DNA from: Bacteroidota bacterium | GTDB taxonomy: Bacteria; Bacteroidota; Bacteroidia; Bacteroidales; UBA10428 | NCBI GenBank assembly: GCA_017860375.1 | Contig: JAGDMB010000085.1 | Location: 1 to 10,320 of the forward strand | Length of the DNA stretch: 10,320 nucleotides | Reading direction: 5' to 3' | In this document: piece after piece, positions 7,208-10,320 of the stretch | Layout: each line of letters starts with the position of its first letter | Numbering within the stretch: position 1 is the stretch's first letter | Notes under the pieces: model-generated | The model's database searches: none | The model's input: the letters and a program-made list of their open reading frames with translations, nothing else | What the model was told of the DNA's origin: nothing | Translations under genes and position numbers: made by a program

Positions 7208-7897
7208 TTAGTTTTCTATCATTTTAAATCCTTTGCCGTGTACGTTGATGATCTGGACTTTCGGATCATCCTTGAGGTACTTGCGCAGTTTTGCGATATA
7301 CACATCCATGCTGCGGGCATTGAAATAGTTGTCATCGATCCAGATCGTTTTCAGCGTAAAATTCCGGTCAAGGATGGTATTTTTATTGATGCACAATAAT
7401 TTGAGCAGATCCGATTCCTTCGTGGTCAGTTTGTGTTCTTCTTTGCCGAACTTCAGAATCTGCGATTGCGAATTGAACAGGTATTCTCCGATCTTGAATT
7501 CATGCTGGATGCTGTCAGAAGGGTCTTTTTTTGTTCTTCTCAGGATGGCTTCGATCCGGAAAAGCATTTCCTCCATGCTGAAGGGCTTTGTGATGTAATC
7601 GTCTGCACCTGCCTTAAATCCTTCAATGATATCCTCCTTAAAGGACTTGGCGGTCAGAAAGATAATGGGGATCTCCGTATTGGTCATCCGGATATCCCTG
7701 GCCAGGGTAAATCCGTCTTTGACCGGCATCATGACATCGAGAATGCATATGTCATAGCGGTTCTTGATGAAGTTCTTGTAAGCTTTATCACCATTCACAA
7801 ACCATGAGCAATCATAGGATTTGGCAATCAGGTATTCCCTGAGAAGCATACCCAGATTTTCATCGTCTTCGGCTAAAAGGATCTTGATCTTGTTCAT
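7208..7897 (-). CDS. rprY: OmpR-family response regulator, RprY-like
   Basis: This 229-residue cytoplasmic DNA-binding regulator has an N-terminal receiver domain (about 3-120) and a C-terminal winged helix (about 133-227). The receiver shows the acidic pocket AEDDEN (9-14), the phospho-acceptor Asp54 in LDVMMP, Thr82 in FLTAK and Lys104 in ITKPF. The winged helix ends with the typical RSMDVYIAKLRKYL and INVHGKGFKM stretches. The receiver (NLGMLLREYL, DGFTLARDIR, GADDYITKPFSMEE) closely resembles Bacteroides RprY as I remember it. It is the partner of RprX in a system tied to envelope and oxidative stress. The ATG at 7897 overlaps the kinase TGA stop as ATGA, with GGAAG six bases upstream as ribosome binding site. 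The gene is intact although its partner kinase is broken. Confidence 0.93.
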   Translation of the reverse strand: MNKIKILLAEDDENLGMLLREYLIAKSYDCSWFVNGDKAYKNFIKNRYDICILDVMMPVKDGFTLARDIRMTNTEIPIIFLTAKSFKEDIIEGFKAGADDYITKPFSMEEMLFRIEAILRRTKKDPSDSIQHEFKIGEYLFNSQSQILKFGKEEHKLTTKESDLLKLLCINKNTILDRNFTLKTIWIDDNYFNARSMDVYIAKLRKYLKDDPKVQIINVHGKGFKMIEN

Positions 7898-8412
7898 GTT
7901 TCTTCCGCATTTAAGGTCAATGGCAATTGTATGGTAAAGGTACTTCCTTCGTACAGATGACTTGCAACTTCAATAGTTCCCTGATGTTCTTCAACGATCT
8001 TCTTAACATAACTTAATCCCAGTCCGAATCCCTTAACCGTGTGTATATTTCCCGTCGGCACACGGTAAAATTTTTCAAAAATCCTTTTCTGATCTTGTTT
8101 GCTGATTCCGATGCCGTTATCCTGAATGGTCATTTCAAAAAACTGCCTCACATTCCGGGTGGAAATCCTTATTTCCGGGTCACGCGTGCAATACTTAAGG
8201 GCGTTGTCTACCAGGTTGGTCATTACATTGGTGATATGCACCGAATCTACTTCCAGTATAAATTGTTTTGCTTCCAGATTCATGGTAATGGTGCCGCCAC
8301 GGCTTTTTACCTGTAGGCTGTAATTTTCAGACACATTCCGGATGATTTCATGTATATCGGTTTCCTTGCGCCTCAGTTTTACCTGACCTTTATCAAATAC
8401 CGCCATCTGCAA
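7894..8412 (-). CDS. RprX-like kinase, C-terminal ATPase fragment
   Basis: This frame gives 172 residues when counted from an internal ATG at about 8406-8410, which is probably not a real start. It contains a complete GHKL ATP-binding domain: N box TNLVDNALKY (65-74), G1 box DNGIGI (98-103), F box FEKFYR (112-117) and G2 box GFGLGL (128-133). These residues look conserved and undamaged, which suggests that the break upstream is recent or artificial. Its TGA overlaps the response-regulator ATG by four bases. Counting the ATG of the frame at position 8412 gives residue 1 as Met in MQMAVFDK. Confidence 0.75.
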   Translation of the reverse strand: MQMAVFDKGQVKLRRKETDIHEIIRNVSENYSLQVKSRGGTITMNLEAKQFILEVDSVHITNVMTNLVDNALKYCTRDPEIRISTRNVRQFFEMTIQDNGIGISKQDQKRIFEKFYRVPTGNIHTVKGFGLGLSYVKKIVEEHQGTIEVASHLYEGSTFTIQLPLTLNAEET

Positions 8413-9350
8413 ATCGGTGTTTTCAGTTCATGGGTCATGTTGTTCACAAAATCGTTCCGTATTTCAGCCAGTTTTTTTTGCCTGAACACATACAGGATCG
8501 TGAACGAAAAGGCCAGTGTAATAAAGAGGGTGAGAAATACCGATGATAGGATCATGAAACCGAACGACTTAAAAAGGAAATTTTTCCTTTGTGGAAAATA
8601 AATGGAAAGGTAGTTGGAGCTGGTAAAAATATCGTCGGGAAACAGTTGTACACGGTAGTATTCGGTAACGGCAGAATCAAGGTAATTTTCGGATTTGAAA
8701 GCCGCTTCGTTGTTCCATTTGATAACGGCATATTCGTACTTCAGATCGATTCCTTTCTGAAGCAGTGCATCATTCAGGACCTCTTCAAGTTCTTCGGGAC
8801 GGATCCTTTTTTCGATTTCCGGAGCGATAAAGAACATCCCTGAAATGATCCGGTTAAGGAATACCTTTTTATCCAGGACCTTTTTTCCCATTCCCGGTTC
8901 AAAATAGTAGGTGTGTCGGGTAACTCGTTTTTTATCCGTTCCTGAGGGCGAAGGCTTTTCTTCGGTAAACACCAGCGAATCCATGGTATGCGGAAGATTT
9001 TTACCTGGAATACGGAGGATCTCCCTTTCCCCGTCCAGATTCAGGGAATCTTCGGGCATGCCGTTGTAGGTGACGACCATATTGAAACCGGTATCGGTTT
9101 TGGCTTTTAGCTGCATGGCAATCCCCGTGGTATCGGTGCCAATCGGTTCCATCTCCTCCATGATCAGCTTCACGGCTTCCTTTTTCTGAAGGTTCTGCGT
9201 GGCGACGGTCAGCGAATTGCTAACCAGCTGATCAAACTGGCTTTCCTTAATGGTAATTGCATTCCGGATCCAGAAAGCCTGGACAAAAATCAGTCCTGTC
9301 AGGGACAGGGTCATTAAAATGATCAATACCCAGATGGTTCGCTGGTTCAT
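8379..9350 (-). CDS. RprX-like kinase, N-terminal sensor fragment
   Basis: This 323-residue frame has membrane helix 1 at about residues 6-28, a periplasmic sensor region (about 30-260) and membrane helix 2 at about 264-288. The start of the dimerisation domain (NDFVNNMTHELKTPI, 299-313) follows. The last ten residues, CRWRYLIKVR, are out-of-frame sequence before a TAA at 8381-8379. The periplasmic part shows no domain I recognise. The ATG at 9350 is chosen because it places the first membrane helix near the N terminus. A -7-like element ends eight bases before it, so the message could be nearly leaderless. Confidence 0.8.
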   Translation of the reverse strand: MNQRTIWVLIILMTLSLTGLIFVQAFWIRNAITIKESQFDQLVSNSLTVATQNLQKKEAVKLIMEEMEPIGTDTTGIAMQLKAKTDTGFNMVVTYNGMPEDSLNLDGEREILRIPGKNLPHTMDSLVFTEEKPSPSGTDKKRVTRHTYYFEPGMGKKVLDKKVFLNRIISGMFFIAPEIEKRIRPEELEEVLNDALLQKGIDLKYEYAVIKWNNEAAFKSENYLDSAVTEYYRVQLFPDDIFTSSNYLSIYFPQRKNFLFKSFGFMILSSVFLTLFITLAFSFTILYVFRQKKLAEIRNDFVNNMTHELKTPICRWRYLIKVR

Positions 9351-9357
9351 ATACCTG

Positions 9358-9365
9358 CAAAGATA
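9358..9365 (-). promoter_or_regulatory. Candidate -7 promoter element for the rprXY-like operon
   Basis: On the minus strand TATCTTTG fits TAnnTTTG exactly. Only seven bases separate it from the kinase ATG at 9350, so transcription would start at or next to the start codon. The nearest TTTG upstream is about 32 bases away, too far for a standard -33 element. The call is therefore tentative. Confidence 0.4.
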
Positions 9366-9392
9366 AGGTTATAAACTACTATCAGTGAAAAA

Positions 9393-9412
9393 TTTAACAA
9401 ACTTTAACAGAC
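9393..9412. promoter_or_regulatory. Two 10-bp direct repeats, candidate response-regulator site
   Basis: On the plus strand tttaacaaac is followed directly by tttaacagac, so TTTAACA recurs at exactly 10-base spacing. OmpR-family regulators bind tandem half-sites spaced by 10-11 bases. The repeat lies about 43 bases upstream of the kinase start and 56 bases upstream of the divergent secreted-protein gene. It could let the RprY-like regulator control both directions; that role is an inference. Confidence 0.4.
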
Positions 9413-9440
9413 CTTTTCAGGAATTAACACCTGCTGTAAG

Positions 9441-9448
9441 TAATTTTG
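9441..9448 (+). promoter_or_regulatory. Candidate -7 promoter element for the secreted-protein gene
   Basis: TAATTTTG fits TAnnTTTG exactly and lies 19 bases before the ATG at 9468, allowing a leader of about 10-15 bases. No clear TTTG -33 element sits at 19-21 bases upstream, although a T-run is present at 9414-9417. Confidence 0.45.
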
Positions 9449-9467
9449 GAAAACAAAATCGCTTATC

Positions 9468-10320
9468 ATGAAAAAAATATTCTTTGCCTGCATGCTGTCT
9501 GTCTTCTTTTTTTTACTCCTTATAATTCCTGCAAATGCACAGGATAAAGGGCAGAAAAAGATACATGTCGTGGTGGAAAAAAACGGAACGGTGATCACCG
9601 ACACTTCGGTGTTTTTTGACAAAACGGTTTCAGAAGAAGAAATTCAGGCCGTTATTTCCGATATTACGGGAGAAGAAAGCCATCCATGTCAGGCCAGGAA
9701 TCAGCAAGCCAGGCATTGTGATACCGTCGCATACAAATGCAGGCATATGCAAAATAGCGAACTTGATTCACTGCTTGAAATCAGTGGCAAGCCCTTTACC
9801 CATCCTTGCACACACACTGACACCTGCCGGAATGCGGAGGGTTCCCACGGACCTTGTATGCATTCCATGGAAAAAGCAGGGGCTGGAGAGGAACCCTGCA
9901 AACATATAGAAAAAGAGATCATCCGGACGGGTGAAACGGCCGGAGAAGAGTCATTAATTATCGGGGATAACGGTGACATTATTATCCGGAGCGGGCATCC
10001 GGCAGGAGAAAAATGCATCAAAGTCATTGTTGAAAGCAAGGGAGATACCGCAATGAAGGGAGAGGCTAAGGTGATCCGGATCATAGAGACCCGCGGTGAC
10101 GAAATGGACATTCCGGAAGGCTGCACAAAAACGACAGTTGAGAAAAAGGTCATGGTCACCGAAGAAGGCGGCAAAACAGAAAAGATCATCATTCTGGAGA
10201 GTCAGGATGAAGCAGGGAATAAAGGATCTGAAACAACGGTCACGATAACCCAAGAAGGCGATAAGGCAGAAAAGACAATTCTTCTGGAAAGTCCTTCAAA
10301 AACGCAGAAAAAGACAAAAA
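9468..10320 (+). CDS. Secreted Cys/His-rich protein of unknown function (partial, 3' end outside window)
   Basis: I do not recognise this protein. The visible 284 codons are open to the right edge without a stop. Residues 1-24 form a clear Sec signal peptide: KK, a long hydrophobic core with FFFLLLII, then PANA before Q25. There is no lipobox. Residues 31-68 form a beta-like region (IHVVVEKNGTV) followed by a short acidic helix. Residues 72-146 contain seven Cys and eight His, including four CxH pairs at C91/H93, C114/H116, C130/H132 and C144/H146. This could bind metal ions or form disulfides. Beyond 150 it is charged and beta-prone. VMVTEEGGKTEKIIILES (228-245) is repeated as VTITQEGDKAEKTILLES (258-275), a 30-residue period that may continue outside. 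It is divergent from the rprXY-like operon, which hints at an envelope role. Start: first ATG, directly ahead of the signal peptide. Confidence 0.85.
   Translation, partial: MKKIFFACMLSVFFFLLLIIPANAQDKGQKKIHVVVEKNGTVITDTSVFFDKTVSEEEIQAVISDITGEESHPCQARNQQARHCDTVAYKCRHMQNSELDSLLEISGKPFTHPCTHTDTCRNAEGSHGPCMHSMEKAGAGEEPCKHIEKEIIRTGETAGEESLIIGDNGDIIIRSGHPAGEKCIKVIVESKGDTAMKGEAKVIRIIETRGDEMDIPEGCTKTTVEKKVMVTEEGGKTEKIIILESQDEAGNKGSETTVTITQEGDKAEKTILLESPSKTQKKTK
10149..10293 (+). repeat. Two 55-bp coding repeats, 90 bp apart, in the secreted-protein gene
   Basis: Positions 10149-10203 and 10239-10293 are similar at the DNA level (gtca..., gaagaaggcg/caagaaggcg, cagaaaag, tctgga.agtc). They encode the 18-residue repeats at residues 228-245 and 258-275. 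The 90-base offset keeps the frame, so a duplicated 30-residue module is likely. Confidence 0.7.

Larger units (their letters stand above)
7894..9350 (-). pseudogene. rprX: Sensor histidine kinase, RprX-like, disrupted by deletion and frameshift
   Basis: An intact kinase would sense an envelope signal and phosphorylate Asp54 of the adjacent response regulator. The sequence splits into two frames. The 5' frame holds the sensor and runs through THELKTPI, with phospho-acceptor His307 at 8432-8430. The 3' frame resumes at LQMAVFDKGQ and holds the ATPase domain. The join is at about 8412/8413, where minus-strand ACACCGAT meets TTGCAGATG. RprX-type kinases carry roughly 40 residues between these points, namely the rest of the dimerisation helix pair. 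So about 115-130 bases appear to be missing, of a length that is not a multiple of three. The product could not form a normal four-helix dimer. Either the gene is really inactivated or this is an assembly error; the flanking sequence looks free of other damage, which leaves both open. Confidence 0.85.

Noticed and set aside
9701..10192. A 163-codon minus-strand open frame opposite the secreted-protein gene.
   Set aside because: The plus-strand frame has a signal peptide, a promoter-like element and internal protein repeats. The opposite frame is Ser/Pro-rich with no such support.

Overview
The window comes from a member of the Bacteroidota, probably near the Bacteroidales. The evidence is a mraZ-rsmH-ftsL-ftsI-murE-mraY division and cell-wall (dcw) cluster in the Bacteroidota style: a two-gene-sized penicillin-binding protein ending in one PASTA domain, and a short divergent FtsL. 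A response regulator that closely resembles Bacteroides RprY and several TAnnTTTG-type -7 elements agree with this. No phage, insertion sequence, CRISPR array, tRNA or rRNA was seen.

Layout. Positions 1-5983 are the dcw operon, all on the minus strand and read from mraZ toward mraY, which runs off the left edge. Its genes overlap by 4 bases or lie 2-5 bases apart, so they should be co-transcribed and translationally coupled. Positions 5984-6181 form a divergent control region. It holds four 10-bp-phased MraZ boxes for the dcw operon and a -7 element for the plus-strand gene. Positions 6182-7027 encode a lysophospholipid-type acyltransferase. The gap at 7028-7207 lies between convergent genes and is filled by two different degenerate octamer arrays. 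Positions 7208-9350 (minus strand) hold an RprY-like response regulator and its RprX-like histidine kinase. The kinase reading frame is broken just after the phospho-accepting histidine motif, and about 40 residues appear to be missing there. Positions 9351-9467 are a second divergent control region with a 10-bp direct repeat. From 9468 to the right edge is a secreted, Cys/His-rich protein of unknown function.

How the genes work together. The dcw genes supply the MraZ regulator, the 16S rRNA methyltransferase RsmH, the divisome parts FtsL and FtsI, and two steps of peptidoglycan precursor synthesis (MurE with a diaminopimelate-type signature, and MraY forming lipid I). The acyltransferase makes membrane lipids. 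The two-component system is of an envelope-stress type, and the secreted protein facing it may be one of its targets; that link is inferred from position only.

Most of the window is ordinary core genome. I see no clear undescribed multi-gene system. The observations most worth checking are the broken kinase, the paired octamer arrays, the secreted Cys/His-rich protein and the phased MraZ boxes.
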